Source of the DNA: Pseudolysinimonas kribbensis
GTDB lineage: Bacteria > Actinomycetota > Actinomycetes > Actinomycetales > Microbacteriaceae
NCBI RefSeq assembly: GCF_030161895.1
Contig: NZ_BSVB01000001.1
Coordinates: forward strand, 3,162,001-3,226,000
DNA: 64,000 nt
Direction: 5' to 3'
Every line of letters starts with the position of its first letter. The first letter of the stretch is position 1. This document shows positions 26,804 to 36,688 of the stretch, one piece after another. The notes under the pieces are model-generated. The model was not told the DNA's origin. It made no database searches and worked only from the letters and a program-made list of their open reading frames with translations. The translations under genes and the position numbers were made by a program.

Positions 26804-29590
26804 ATGAGCGACGTCCCGTCCGTTCCCCCGGACAGGAGCATCCCGAGGCCTACGTGCCCTCGGGCCAGCGCCGTTCGACCTTCTCGCCGCCGCCGGAGGG
26901 GACTCCGCCCCCGGTCTGGGACGACGACGCGCTCGCCGCGGCGATGGAGGAGGAGGTGCGGCTGTACACATCGCCGATCTCGCTGCCGATGCTCGCGCCC
27001 GAGTCCGCCCCACCGCCGGAGCCTGCGTCACCGCCGCAGCCGGCCGTGCAACCGGAAGCCGCGCAGCCGGAGCCCGCCGTGCAGCCGGAGCCCGAACCGG
27101 AACCGGCCCGCCACGCGGAGCCGGAGCCCGACCACATCGCGGTCGACCCCTTCACCGACCCGGAGCCCGCGGACGACGAGCAATTCGCGCGCGAACTCGA
27201 GGCAGCGCCCACCCTCGACGCCATGCAGCGACTGGAGGAGGAGCTGCGTCGCCGCGGCGCGACCGGCGAGACCGAGATCGTCGCGCCGGTGCCGTCGTTC
27301 TTCCCGGGCGCGCCCCCGTCTCGCCCGAGCCCCCGGCCCGGACCCGCTGCTCTCCACGGAGCCGGCGCCGGAGCCGGAGCCGGTGACGGCCGAGTCCGAG
27401 TCGGAGGCGGCACACGCGCCCGTGGTCGAGCCCGCGCTCGGCACCTCGCCCGAGTCCCCGCCGTCCTCCGAACCGGATCGCGACCCGTTGTCGGCCGCGC
27501 CCCCGCCCCTCTACACACCGCCACCGCTCGTGGAGCCGCCGGCCCCGCCCGCGAGCCCGGAGCCGGTGGCTCGCCTGCTGCCGCCCCCGACCGACCTGCC
27601 CGACATCGCCTTCCGTGCCGAGCTGCCGCCGCCGCCCGGCTATGCGGAGGACGGCACCCCGTCTCCCGCCGAACCGCCGGAGTCCGGTTCCGCCGATGCA
27701 GCCGCCCCGGTCGCGCTCGACCCGGATCCCGCACCCGCACCCGCACCCGAGACGTTGCTGCCCGAGGCGGCGGAGCCGGCCGCCGCATCCCCCGGGTGGG
27801 ATCACCTGCTGGCGATGGTGCCCGAGCCCACGACGCCCGCGGCGGTCGCGCCCGAGCCCCTCACGCCGACGCCGGCCTGGGCGCCTGCAGCCGAACCGAC
27901 CACCACCGAAGCCCCCACCCCTCGAGCTCCGGCGGCCGGCGACGTCGACGATGACGACGACGTCATCGATCCCGCCGACCGGGTCGGCCCGTCGCCCGTG
28001 ATCCCGCTCCCGGTCGAGGGTGTCGCGATGGCGGCCGGATCGCCGCCCGCTCCCAGCCCGCCGCCGACCGCCGCGCCGACGACCGCCGGCGTGGCCGCGG
28101 GCGCCACGGAGGAGCGCGAACCCCGCCTCCCGCGCGCACTCGCCGTGGAGACCGCGGGGATCGAGCCGACCCCGCGCGAGCAGCGCGCCGGTCGCGCCGC
28201 TCGCCTGTTCTGGCTCTGGTTCGCGGCGAACGCGTCGCTCGTCAGCGTGGCGCTGGGGGCCGTCATGCTCGGCACCGGGATGAGTCTGCGGCAGGCGATC
28301 GTCGCGACGGTGGTCGGGATCGCGCTCTCGTTCATCCCGCTCGGATTCACGACGCTCGCGGGCAAGCGGAGCTCGCAGCCGACGCTCGTGGTGTCGCGTT
28401 CCGCCTTCGGGACCGACGGGAACCTGCTGCCGACGATCCTGGCGATCCTCGTGCGCGTGTTCTGGGGCGGCGTGCTGCTGTGGATGCTCGGCGACGCCCT
28501 CGGACGCACCCTCGTGCCGGCCGACGCCGACGCGGGCCTCGGCGCGACCCGCTGGGCGCTCATCGGCGCCGCCGTCGGTCTGCTGCTCACGGCGCTCGTC
28601 GCGGCGATCGGCTACGGGCTCCTGGCGCGCGTGCAATTGATCCTGAGCATCCTCACCGGACTGCTGATCGTCGGCGCCGCGGCGGTCACGCTGCCGAAGG
28701 TGCATCTCGACGTGGCGCTGACGCGTCAGGACGGCCCGTGGCTGCTGATCATCGGCGGGGCCGTGCTCGTGTTCGCGTTCGTCGGACTGGTCTGGGCCTT
28801 CTCGGGGTCGGACCTCGCCCGGTACCAACGCGCGAGCGCGTCGGGCGCGTCGTCGATGCTGTGGGCGACGTTCGGGGCGACCATCCCGCCGTTCCTGCTC
28901 ATCGTCTGGGGCGCGTTGCTCGCCGCCTCGAACCCCGCTCTCGCCACCGCATTCGCCGCGCACCCCCTGTCGAGCATCGCGGGGCTCCTGCCGTCGTGGT
29001 ACGCGGCCCCGCTGTTCGTCGCCGCCGCCGTCGGACTGCTGTCCGGCTCGGTCCTCACGCTGTACTCGGGCGGCTTCGCGCTGCAGAACCTCACTCCGCA
29101 GGTGCCGCGGGTCGTGGGTGTGGTGGTGGCCGCGCTGCTGGCCTTCGCGACGGCCGCCGGGCTCGTGCTGCTCGGAGCGGACACCCGCACGGTCGTGCAC
29201 GATCTCGCGGTCACGCTCGCCGTGCCCGTCGCGGGCTGGGCCGGGATCTTCGCGGCCGAGATCATGATCCGCAACCGCGGGTTCCACACGCCGTCACTCC
29301 TCGCCAGCGGCGGGATCTACCCGCGCGTGCGCTGGGTCAACTTCATCGGACTGATCGTCATCGCCGTCGTCGGGTACGGCTTCGTGAGCGGCGGCGCGAC
29401 CTGGCTCGGCTGGGAGGGCTTCGGCTGGCGCCTGCTCGGGGTCGGGGCGTCGGAGCCGCTCGCAGGCGTCGATCTCGGCGTGCTGCTGGCGCTCGTGCTC
29501 GGCATCCTGCTGCCCCTGGTCTCCGCGGTGCCGACGATCCGTCGCCAGGAGGCCGCGATGGACGACGGCGTGGCGATCGCCCGAACCTAG
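26804..29590 (+). CDS. NCS1-type purine/cytosine permease with a long disordered N-terminal extension (frame broken at 26825-26829, 27313-27317 and 27337-27339)
   Basis: About 929 residues after repair. The last about 470 residues form a 12-helix NCS1 permease: RAARLFWLWFAANASLVSVALGAVML, LGFTTLAGKRSSQPTLVVSRSAFG and GSDLARYQR are typical of cytosine/purine transporters. The first about 450 residues are rich in Pro, Ala and Glu, with repeats of the PEPEPE kind and one DDDDD cluster; such an extension is far longer than in usual NCS1 proteins. Three C-run breaks all lie in this extension, and their repair gives continuous low-complexity sequence. The substrate is a guess from the family. Confidence 0.82.
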   Translation: MSDVPSVPPDRSIPRPTCPRASAVRPSRRRRRGLRPRSGTTTRSPRRWRRRCGCTHRRSRCRCSRPSPPHRRSLRHRRSRPCNRKPRSRSPPCSRSPNRNRPATRSRSPTTSRSTPSPTRSPRTTSNSRANSRQRPPSTPCSDWRRSCVAAARPARPRSSRRCRRSSRARPRLARAPGPDPLLSTEPAPEPEPVTAESESEAAHAPVVEPALGTSPESPPSSEPDRDPLSAAPPPLYTPPPLVEPPAPPASPEPVARLLPPPTDLPDIAFRAELPPPPGYAEDGTPSPAEPPESGSADAAAPVALDPDPAPAPAPETLLPEAAEPAAASPGWDHLLAMVPEPTTPAAVAPEPLTPTPAWAPAAEPTTTEAPTPRAPAAGDVDDDDDVIDPADRVGPSPVIPLPVEGVAMAAGSPPAPSPPPTAAPTTAGVAAGATEEREPRLPRALAVETAGIEPTPREQRAGRAARLFWLWFAANASLVSVALGAVMLGTGMSLRQAIVATVVGIALSFIPLGFTTLAGKRSSQPTLVVSRSAFGTDGNLLPTILAILVRVFWGGVLLWMLGDALGRTLVPADADAGLGATRWALIGAAVGLLLTALVAAIGYGLLARVQLILSILTGLLIVGAAAVTLPKVHLDVALTRQDGPWLLIIGGAVLVFAFVGLVWAFSGSDLARYQRASASGASSMLWATFGATIPPFLLIVWGALLAASNPALATAFAAHPLSSIAGLLPSWYAAPLFVAAAVGLLSGSVLTLYSGGFALQNLTPQVPRVVGVVVAALLAFATAAGLVLLGADTRTVVHDLAVTLAVPVAGWAGIFAAEIMIRNRGFHTPSLLASGGIYPRVRWVNFIGLIVIAVVGYGFVSGGATWLGWEGFGWRLLGVGASEPLAGVDLGVLLALVLGILLPLVSAVPTIRRQEAAMDDGVAIART

Positions 29591-29599
29591 ACTGAGGGG

Positions 29600-30415
29600 A
29601 TGCCGCCCACGCTCGCCGACGTCCAGCTGGTCGTCGAGCGCCTGTGGCCGCGATCGGGCGCCGAGTCGTGGGATGCCGTGGGCCTCGTCGCGGGCGACCC
29701 GGCCGCCGAGGTCTCCCGGGTGCGCCTCGCGGTCGACGCCGTGCTCGACACGGTCGACGAGGCCGTCGCCGAGGGCGCCCAGCTGCTGCTGACGCACCAC
29801 CCGCTGCTGCTGCGCGGGGTGACGAGCGTCGCCGAGGACCGCTCCAAGGGGGCCGTCGTCGCGCGGTTGATCCGCGGCGGATGCGCCCTGCTCGCGGCGC
29901 ACACGAACGCCGACGTCGTGGCACGCGGCACGTCGGCCGTCTTCGCCGAGCGGCTCGGCCTCGGCGCTCTGCGACCGATCGAGCCGGCGCCCGACGGCAC
30001 CACGGGGCTCGGTCGCGTCGGCGAACTCGCCCGGCCCACGACGCTCGGGCGGCTCGCGCGTGCGATCGCCGACGTGCTGCCGGCGACGGCGCAGGGCATC
30101 CGGGTGGCGGGGGAGTACGAGCGCGAGGTGCGCACGGTTGCGCTGTGCGCCGGTGCGGGCGACTCGCTGCTGCAGCATCCGGCCGTGCTCGCCGCCGACG
30201 TCTACGTGACGAGCGACCTGCGGCATCATCCGGCCTCCGAGGCGGCCGAGGCCGCTCGGCTCGGCCGGGGACCGGCGCTGGTCGACGTCTCGCATTGGGC
30301 CAGCGAGTGGCTCTGGCTCGAGGTCGCCGCCGAGCAGCTGCGTGCAGAACTGCCCGGCGTCGCGATCGACGTCAGCGAGCTGCGCACCGACCCGTGGGAG
30401 TTCGCGATCGTATGA
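29600..30415 (+). CDS. Nif3-like dinuclear metal centre protein (YbgI family)
   Basis: A 271-residue protein with the family's metal-ligand motifs: LLLTHHPLLLRG, LLAAHTNADVV and VDVSHWASEW. Family members form hexamers with two metals per subunit and are often labelled GTP cyclohydrolase I type 2; the true reaction is unsettled. It is followed after 10 bases by the coiled-coil gene, a pairing that is widespread in Actinobacteria, and then by an RNase HI gene. Confidence 0.9.
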   Translation: MPPTLADVQLVVERLWPRSGAESWDAVGLVAGDPAAEVSRVRLAVDAVLDTVDEAVAEGAQLLLTHHPLLLRGVTSVAEDRSKGAVVARLIRGGCALLAAHTNADVVARGTSAVFAERLGLGALRPIEPAPDGTTGLGRVGELARPTTLGRLARAIADVLPATAQGIRVAGEYEREVRTVALCAGAGDSLLQHPAVLAADVYVTSDLRHHPASEAAEAARLGRGPALVDVSHWASEWLWLEVAAEQLRAELPGVAIDVSELRTDPWEFAIV

Positions 30416-30425
30416 GAGGGATCGA

Positions 30426-31166
30426 ATGCCGCTGAAGGCCGCACCCGAGCACCAGGCGCTGCTCCTGGAGCTCCAGGCGCTCGACACGAGGCTGGGCCAG
30501 CTGACGCACCGGGCCGCGACCCTGCCCGAGGCGGCGGCCGTCGACGAACTCACGATGCGCCGCGACGACCTGCACGCGGTCGTGCGCGACCACACGGGCG
30601 CCTGGGAGGACGCGAAGGCGGAGCTGACCCGCACCGAGTCGGATGTCGCCGTCGTCGAGGCGCGCATCGCCCGCGACCAGGAGCGGTTGCAGGCGACCTC
30701 GTCGCAGAAGGACATCCAGGCGCTCGAGCAGGAGCTCGCGGCCCTCGCCAAGCGCCGCAGCGACCTCGAGGACATCGAGCTCGAGGTCATGCAGACCGTC
30801 GAGGACCGCTCGGCAGAGCTGGAGGCATCCCGTGCGGCGCTCGCGGCCCTGGATGTCTCGGTCGCCGAGGCGCAGGCCGCACGCGATGCCGCGACCGACG
30901 CGATCGCGGCCGAGCGGCGGCAGACCGAGGATGACCGCGGGGTCGTCGCCGCGCGGGTGCCCGCCGAGCTGCTCGCGCTCTACGAGAAGCAGCGCGCCCG
31001 ATACGGGGTCGGCGCCTCGCACCTGGAGCGGGGCATGTCGTCGGCGACCGGAGTCCTGCTGGGCGGCTCCGACCTGAGCAAGGTGCGGGCCGCGGCCCCC
31101 GACGACGTGATCGTCGAGGAGGAGTCCGGCGCGATCCTGGTGCGGACCGCGGAGTCGGGCCTGTGA
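30426..31166 (+). CDS. Coiled-coil protein of the C4 zinc-ribbon family, with the cysteines lost
   Basis: A 246-residue protein made largely of heptad-like helices (about residues 10-170). The C-terminal region aligns by eye with the zinc-ribbon of this family (SKVRAAAPDDVIVEEESGAILVRTAESGL), but the expected two CxxC pairs are replaced (SATG and EEESG) and the protein contains no Cys there. It therefore should not bind zinc. It lies between nif3 and rnhA, as in relatives. Function unknown. Confidence 0.78.
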   Translation: MPLKAAPEHQALLLELQALDTRLGQLTHRAATLPEAAAVDELTMRRDDLHAVVRDHTGAWEDAKAELTRTESDVAVVEARIARDQERLQATSSQKDIQALEQELAALAKRRSDLEDIELEVMQTVEDRSAELEASRAALAALDVSVAEAQAARDAATDAIAAERRQTEDDRGVVAARVPAELLALYEKQRARYGVGASHLERGMSSATGVLLGGSDLSKVRAAAPDDVIVEEESGAILVRTAESGL

Positions 31167-31606
31167 CGCCCGTGGCCGATGGCGGAGCCCGCCGCCTCAT
31201 CGTCGAGGCCGACGGCGGATCACGCGGCAACCCGGGCCAGGCCGGCTCCGGAACGCTCGTCATCGATCCGGAGTCGGGCGAGATCCTGGCCGAGATCGGG
31301 TTGTACGTGGGCATCGCGAGCAACAACGTCGCGGAGTACAAGGGCATGATCGCGGGGGTCACGAAGGCGCTGCAGATCGACCCGCACGCCGAGCTGCACG
31401 TCCGGATGGACTCCAAGCTCGTCGTCGAGCAGATGTCGGGTCGCTGGAGGATCAAGCACCCGGGCATGGCCGAGCTCGCCCGCGAGGCGCACGGCATCCT
31501 GGCCGGCACCCAGGTCAGCTTCGAGTGGATCCCGCGGCTCGAGAACTCGCGTGCCGACCGGCTCGCGAACGAAGCGATGGACAAGCGGATGTCGTTCGAG
31601 CGCTAG
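31163..31606 (+). CDS. Ribonuclease HI family protein
   Basis: A 147-residue RNase HI domain. Catalytic acids are visible: Asp in VEADGGSRGNPG, Glu in NNVAEYKGM, Asp in RMDSKLVVEQ and Asp in SRADRLANEA. It would cleave RNA in RNA-DNA hybrids. In many actinobacteria this domain is fused to a CobC-like phosphatase; here it stands alone. GTG 31163 overlaps the upstream stop (GTGA), and the RNase P RNA starts 18 bases after its stop. Confidence 0.88.
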   Translation: MTPVADGGARRLIVEADGGSRGNPGQAGSGTLVIDPESGEILAEIGLYVGIASNNVAEYKGMIAGVTKALQIDPHAELHVRMDSKLVVEQMSGRWRIKHPGMAELAREAHGILAGTQVSFEWIPRLENSRADRLANEAMDKRMSFER

Positions 31607-31623
31607 GCGCTAGGCTCGACGCC

Positions 31624-32015
31624 GAACGGGCCGGCCAGACGGTCGCGTCATCCCGCGAGGGATGCCGAGGAACGTCCGGGCTCCACAGAGCAGGGCGGTG
31701 GGTAACACCCACCCGGAGTGATCCGCGAGAAAGTGCAACAGAGAGCAGACCGCCTGCCGACTGGCGTCTTCGGACACCGGTCGGCCGGTAAGGGTGAAAC
31801 GGTGGTGTAAGAGACCACCAGGAGCCCTGGTGACAGGGCTCGCTGGGTAAACCTCGTCCGGAGCAAGGTCAGACAGGCACCGATGAAGCTGCTCGCCGAG
31901 GTGTCGGGTGGACCGCTGGAGGGCTGCGGCAACGCATCCCCGAGAGAGATGGCCGTCCCGGACGGAGCCGCGAGGCCCCGCCCGGACAGAACCCGGCGTA
32001 TCGGCCGGCCCGTTC
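31624..32015 (+). ncRNA. rnpB: RNase P RNA (class A)
   Basis: The 5' GAACGGGCCGGCC and 3' GGCCGGCCCGTTC ends pair to close the molecule of about 392 bases. Universal elements are present in order: GAGGAACGTCCGGGCTCC, ACAGAGCAGGG with GGGTAACACCC, AGTGCAACAGAGAGCAGAC, GGGTGAAACGGTGGTGTAAG, and ACAGAACCCGGCGTAT near the 3' end. It is the ribozyme that matures tRNA 5' ends. The exact ends are estimates from the pairing. Confidence 0.95.
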
Positions 32016-32022
32016 CTCGCCG

Positions 32023-32448
32023 CTAGGCCGAGGCGCCCGAGATGTTGACCATCCAGTCGACGCCGAAGGCGTCGGTGAACATGCCGAACGAGTCGCCCCA
32101 CGGCGCCTTCTCGAGCGGCTGGTTGACCGTGCCGCCCGCCGAGAGCTTGTCCCAGAGCTCGGTGAGCAGTGCCTCGTCGTCACCGCTGAGGGAGACGGAG
32201 AAGCCGCCGAGGCTCCGACCGCTGTCCATGTGGGCCGGGGTGTCCGACACCATGAGGGTGAAGCCGTGATCGCCGTCGACCTGGCCGTGCATGACGAGGT
32301 CCTTCTCATCGGCCTGCACCTGGTCGCCCATGCCGCCCTGCTCGAAGGACATGATGTTGACCGTGCCGCCGAGGGCGGCGTGGTAGAACTCCAGCGCCTG
32401 CCGTGCCTGGCCGTGGAGGTTGATGTAGGGGTTGAGGATCGCGCTCAT
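32023..32448 (-). CDS. PhnB-like VOC family protein
   Basis: A 141-residue protein of the glyoxalase/VOC fold, PhnB subgroup: MSAILNPYINLHGQARQALEFYHAALGG, then VMHGQV and the closing PWGDSFGMFTDAFGVDWMVNI. The group lacks a firmly assigned reaction. It converges on rnpB with only seven bases between. Confidence 0.88.
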   Translation of the reverse strand: MSAILNPYINLHGQARQALEFYHAALGGTVNIMSFEQGGMGDQVQADEKDLVMHGQVDGDHGFTLMVSDTPAHMDSGRSLGGFSVSLSGDDEALLTELWDKLSAGGTVNQPLEKAPWGDSFGMFTDAFGVDWMVNISGASA

Positions 32449-32511
32449 GCCGACACCGTAGCCGGGGATGTGAACGGCGTCCACATCTGAGGGTGAACGC
32501 CCGGGTAAACA

Positions 32512-32545
32512 ACGACGCGCCGCCCCTGACGGGACGACGCGTCGT
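32512..32545 (-). terminator. Rho-independent terminator of the cold shock gene
   Basis: ACGACGCG (32512-32519) pairs with CGCGTCGT (32538-32545), with further GC pairs inside. On the minus strand it starts 13 bases after the cold shock stop codon and is followed by TTGTTTACC. Confidence 0.65.
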
Positions 32546-32557
32546 GTGGTTCGGGTC

Positions 32558-32761
32558 TCAGACCGCGTTGATGTTCGAGGCCTGCGGGCCCTTCTGGCCC
32601 TGCGTGACCTCGAACTCGACCCGCTGTCCCTCATCGAGGCTGCGGTAGCCCGACGTCTGGATGGCGGAGTAGTGCGCGAACAGATCCTGCGATCCGTCGT
32701 CGGGGGTGATGAAGCCGAATCCCTTTTCGGCATTGAACCATTTGACGGTTCCAGTGGGCAT
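32558..32761 (-). CDS. Cold shock protein (CspA family)
   Basis: A 67-residue OB-fold RNA chaperone. The RNP-1 motif appears as KGFGFI and the RNP-2 region as [22 protein letters not shown] is characteristic. It has a monocistronic layout with a good terminator. The leader upstream (32762-32874) is comparatively AT-rich, as expected for csp genes. Confidence 0.95.
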   Translation of the reverse strand: MPTGTVKWFNAEKGFGFITPDDGSQDLFAHYSAIQTSGYRSLDEGQRVEFEVTQGQKGPQASNINAV

Positions 32762-32874
32762 TCGTACTGCTTTCTATTGCTGTCCCGACGGTTCCGGAAC
32801 TGTTGAGCCAGAAGAGTAGCGCACCCTACGTGGCCAAAACGGGTCTCAGCGGGAATGTTCACCGAACCGAAACA

Positions 32875-33564
32875 TCACCCGGCCGCGGGCGCCTCGGGCG
32901 CGAAGCGGTATCCCATCCCCGCTTCGGTGAGCAGATACCTGGGTGAACCGGGCTCCGGTTCGAGCTTCTTGCGCAGCTGGGAGAGGTACAGGCGCAGATA
33001 TCCGGTGTCGGTGGTGTACTGCGGTCCCCACACTTCGGTGAGCAGTGTCTCGCGTGTCACGAGGCGCCCCGGATGCCGCAGCAGCACCTCGAGAAGCCGC
33101 CATTCGGTCGGGGTGAGGCGCACGGTCGAGCCCGCACGGGTCACCGCCCGCGCAGCGAGGTCGACGACCACGTCTCCGAATGCGACGACGGGAGCCTCCG
33201 GAGCGGTGGGCGCGCGCCGGCCGAGCGCGCGGATCCGGGCCAGCAGCTCATCGGCCGCGAACGGCTTGGTCACGTAGTCGTCGGCACCCGCGTCGAGGGC
33301 CTCGACCTTGTCCCACGAGTCGCTCCTGCCGGAGACCACGAGGATCGGCACCTGGGTCCATCCGCGCAGCGCCTCGATGACCTGCACCCCGGTCAGGCCG
33401 GGCATTCCCAGGTCGAGCACGACGATGTCCGGATGCGTACGAGTCGCGGCGTCGAGCGCGGTGCGGCCGTCGGCGGCAACGGTGACCTCGTAGCCGCGCG
33501 CGGTGAGCGTGATGCGCAGCGCCCGCAGGATCTGCGGGTCGTCGTCCGCGATCAGGATCCTCAC
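32875..33564 (-). CDS. kdpE: Two-component response regulator KdpE
   Basis: A 229-residue OmpR-type regulator. The receiver has IADDDPQ, Asp in IVVLDLGMPG and Lys in TKPFAADEL; the winged-helix domain reads LTPTEWRLLEVLLRHPGRLVTRETLLTEVWG. It turns on the kdp operon when K+ or turgor is low. Its ATG overlaps the kdpD stop (ATGA). Its likely binding sites are the phased repeats at 40703-40754. Confidence 0.94.
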   Translation of the reverse strand: MRILIADDDPQILRALRITLTARGYEVTVAADGRTALDAATRTHPDIVVLDLGMPGLTGVQVIEALRGWTQVPILVVSGRSDSWDKVEALDAGADDYVTKPFAADELLARIRALGRRAPTAPEAPVVAFGDVVVDLAARAVTRAGSTVRLTPTEWRLLEVLLRHPGRLVTRETLLTEVWGPQYTTDTGYLRLYLSQLRKKLEPEPGSPRYLLTEAGMGYRFAPEAPAAG

Positions 33565-36053
33565 GCGGCCGCCCCGAGCTCGACCACCATCGTCAGGCCG
33601 CCGCCGGGCGTGTCCTCCGCCTCGAGGGTGCCGCCCATCGCCTCCACGAACCCCTTCGACAGGGCGAGGCCGAGCCCGATGCCGGCGGTGTTGTCGGTGT
33701 CGCCGACGCGCTGAAAGGGTACGAAGACATCCTCGCGCCGATGCTCCGGGATCCCGGGACCCGCGTCGATGACCCGCAGCTGCACGCGGTCGCCGAGCTC
33801 GCTCGTCGCGATGACCGGCGCGGTTGCGGCGGGGGCGTAGCGCAGCGCGTTGGTGAGCAGGTTGACGACCGCGCGCTGCAGCAGCACGGGGTCGGCCCGC
33901 ACGGGGGCGACGCGGGAGAGCTCCAGCGCCACGTCGCCGGGCGCGAGTCCCAGCTCGTCGAGCGCGCCGCCGACGACGTCGTCGAGCGCTACCGCTTGCG
34001 TCGTGACTCCGAGCACGCCGGCCTGGAGGCGGCTGACGTCGAGCAGATCGGTGACCAGAGCGCCGAGCGAGCGCAGGCTCTCGTCAGCGGTCGCCAGCAG
34101 CTCGCCCTTGTCGTGCCGGCTGAGCCGCACGTCCGAGGACCGCAGCGATGTGACCGCGGCCGTGGCCGCCGCGAGCGGGCGGCGCAGATCGTGACCGACC
34201 GCGGCGAGCAGTGCGCTCCGGAGGCGGTCGGCCTCGGCGATCGGGCGCGCCTCCTCGGCCGCGGCCGTCAGCCGACGCTGCACCAGAGCGGCCTCCAGTT
34301 GCGAGGCGAACGCTCCGAGGACGCGGCGATCGGACGAATCGAGCACACGGCCGCGGAGCACGAGCTCGGCGTGCTCGCCGAGCGGCAGAGCCGACTCCTG
34401 GTCGGCGTCCCGCGCGATCGACGGGTCGGCCGCGGCCGCGACGATCTCCTGCTCCTCCCCGGGGGCGCCCTGGCGCAGCTGAACGCTCGCGAGCGCGAAT
34501 GCCTCTCGCAGCCGCCCCACGAGCGCGTGCAGCGCGTCACCGCCCCGGATGACGCTCCCGGCCACGGCGACGAGCACCTCCGCCTCGGCCGAGGCCCGTG
34601 CGGCCACCGTCGCCCGGCGCGCCGCCTGATCGACCACGATGCTGACGAGACCCGCCACTGCGACGAAGATCACGAGAGCGAGCGCATGCAGCGGGTCCTG
34701 GATCCGGATCACGTACAGCGGCGGCAGGAAGAAGAAGTCGAGGAAGAACCCGGCGATCACCGCCGCCAACAGCGCCGGCCAGATCCCGCCCACCACCGCC
34801 ACCACGACCACGAGCAACTGGAACGACAGCACGTCGATCGGCAGCGTCTCGCGTGATCGCGCGAGCGAGAGCAGCAGGGTGAGGAGCGGCATGCCGAGCA
34901 CGGCGACGGCGACGCCCGCGATCCGCCGTCGCACCGAGAGCGCGCCGGTGAGCTTCGGGAGCCCGAGCCCGCCGGCCTGGGAGTGCGACACGATGTGCAC
35001 GTCGATGTCGCCCGCGAGCCGGATGACGCCCTGCGAGGTGCCGGCGCCGCCGAGCAACGCGCGCAGCCGCCCGCGCCGGCTGACGCCGATGACGAGCTGG
35101 GTCGCGTTGACGCTCCGGGCGAACTCGACCAGCGCCTGCGGCACCTGCTCCGCGACCAGCTGGCGGAACGTGCCGCCGAGCGTCTCGACCAGGCTCCGCT
35201 GGGCGGCAAGGATGCCGGCCCCGGGGCGGGTGAGCCCGTCGGGGCTGGTCACGTGCACCGCGTACAGCTGGCCGCCGCCCGAACGCTGCGCGATGCGCGC
35301 CCCGCGACGCAGGAGCGTGTCGCCCTCCGGGCCGCCCGTGAGGGCCACGACGATCCGCTCACGGGCCTCCCACGGCGCCGAGATGCCGTGCTCCTCGCGG
35401 TAGGCACGCAGGGCGCTGTCGACCTCGTCCGCGAGCCACAGGAGCGCCAGTTCGCGCAGGGCGGTGAGGTTGCCGAGCCGGAAGTAGTTGCTGAGGGCCG
35501 CGTCGACGCGCGCCGCGGGATAGACGACTCCCTGGGCCAGCCGGTCGCGGAGCGCCTGCGGAGCGACGTCGACGAGCTCGACCTGGTCGGCGTCGCGCAG
35601 CACTGCATCCGGTATCGTCTCGCGCTGCGGCACCCCGGTGATCTGCTGCACCACGTCGTTGAGCGACTCGATGTGCTGGATGTTGACCGTCGAGATGACG
35701 TCGATGCCCGCGTCGAGCAGGGTCGCGACGTCCTCCCAGCGCTTGGCGTGCCGTGATCCGGGGGCGTTGGTGTGGGCGAGCTCGTCGACGAGGGCCAGGT
35801 CCGGATGCCGGGCGAGCACGGCGTCGAGGTCCATCTCGTCGAGCACGACTCCGCGGTGCTCGACCGTGCGGCGCGGGATCACTTCGAGCCCGTCGATCAG
35901 GGCGGATGTGGCGGCCCGCCCATGGGTCTCGACGACCGCGACGACCACGTCCCGTCCCTCGTGGCGCAGGCGGGCGCCGTCCTCGAGCATCGTGTAGGTC
36001 TTGCCGACGCCGGGGGCGGCGCCGAGCATGACCCGCAGCCGGCCCTGCCTCAT
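33561..36053 (-). CDS. kdpD: Osmosensitive K+ sensor histidine kinase KdpD
   Basis: An 830-residue protein starting with the KdpD domain ([21 protein letters not shown], Walker A GAAPGVGK), then a USP domain, four membrane helices near residues 385-490, a GAF-like region and a kinase core. The H box is [16 protein letters not shown] and the ATPase has [11 protein letters not shown] and [15 protein letters not shown]. It senses potassium limitation and controls KdpE. It starts 15 bases after the kdpC stop. Confidence 0.95.
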   Translation of the reverse strand: MRQGRLRVMLGAAPGVGKTYTMLEDGARLRHEGRDVVVAVVETHGRAATSALIDGLEVIPRRTVEHRGVVLDEMDLDAVLARHPDLALVDELAHTNAPGSRHAKRWEDVATLLDAGIDVISTVNIQHIESLNDVVQQITGVPQRETIPDAVLRDADQVELVDVAPQALRDRLAQGVVYPAARVDAALSNYFRLGNLTALRELALLWLADEVDSALRAYREEHGISAPWEARERIVVALTGGPEGDTLLRRGARIAQRSGGGQLYAVHVTSPDGLTRPGAGILAAQRSLVETLGGTFRQLVAEQVPQALVEFARSVNATQLVIGVSRRGRLRALLGGAGTSQGVIRLAGDIDVHIVSHSQAGGLGLPKLTGALSVRRRIAGVAVAVLGMPLLTLLLSLARSRETLPIDVLSFQLLVVVVAVVGGIWPALLAAVIAGFFLDFFFLPPLYVIRIQDPLHALALVIFVAVAGLVSIVVDQAARRATVAARASAEAEVLVAVAGSVIRGGDALHALVGRLREAFALASVQLRQGAPGEEQEIVAAAADPSIARDADQESALPLGEHAELVLRGRVLDSSDRRVLGAFASQLEAALVQRRLTAAAEEARPIAEADRLRSALLAAVGHDLRRPLAAATAAVTSLRSSDVRLSRHDKGELLATADESLRSLGALVTDLLDVSRLQAGVLGVTTQAVALDDVVGGALDELGLAPGDVALELSRVAPVRADPVLLQRAVVNLLTNALRYAPAATAPVIATSELGDRVQLRVIDAGPGIPEHRREDVFVPFQRVGDTDNTAGIGLGLALSKGFVEAMGGTLEAEDTPGGGLTMVVELGAAA

Positions 36054-36068
36054 GAACGCAGTCTGCCG

Positions 36069-36662
36069 CTAGTGGAGCTGGGAGAGTGCGAGGTTGAGCT
36101 CCACGACGTTCACGACCGGCTCGCCGAGGTCGCCGAGCTCGCGGCCCGCGACGTGCTTCTCGACGAGTGCGCGCACGGTCGGCGTGTCGAGCTGGCGCGC
36201 GGCGGCGACCCGGCCGACCTGCAGGAGCGCGTACGCCTCGCTGATGTCGGGGTCGAGCCCCGAGGCGGATGCGGTGACCGCATCGGCCGGGATCCGCGCT
36301 GTGGAGACACCGTCGAGCTTCGCGATACCGGCCTGACGCGCCCGGATCGCCGCGATCAGCTCCTTGTTCTCGGGGCCGTAGTTGGAGCCCGAGGAAGCGC
36401 TCGCGTCGTATCCGGTGCCGGCGGCGGATGGGCGCGACTGGAACCACTGCGGCAGCGGTCGGCCCTCCTTGTCGGTGTACGACTGCCCGATGAGCGAGGA
36501 GCCGACGACGGCGCCGGAGGAGTCGCGCAGCAGCGATCCGTTCGACTGGCTCGGCATGGCCAGCCCCACGACCCAGATGACGGCCGGGTACAGGATGCCC
36601 AGGACGATCGTCAGCACGATCATGGCGCGGAGGGCGGTCCACGCCTGGCGCGTGAGCTTCAT
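36069..36662 (-). CDS. kdpC: K+-transporting ATPase subunit KdpC
   Basis: A 197-residue subunit with one N-terminal membrane helix ([24 protein letters not shown]) and an extracellular domain. It has the family motifs [32 protein letters not shown] and ASGLDPDIS. It stabilises the KdpAB complex. It starts 26 bases after kdpB with AAAGGAGCATC as ribosome binding site. Confidence 0.95.
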   Translation of the reverse strand: MKLTRQAWTALRAMIVLTIVLGILYPAVIWVVGLAMPSQSNGSLLRDSSGAVVGSSLIGQSYTDKEGRPLPQWFQSRPSAAGTGYDASASSGSNYGPENKELIAAIRARQAGIAKLDGVSTARIPADAVTASASGLDPDISEAYALLQVGRVAAARQLDTPTVRALVEKHVAGRELGDLGEPVVNVVELNLALSQLH

Positions 36663-36688
36663 GATGCTCCTTTCGGACGCCAAACGGC

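Noticed and set aside
31606..32030. Protein-coding frames in the 31.6-32.0 kb region
   Set aside because: The sequence is RNase P RNA with conserved elements and paired ends; open frames there are incidental.
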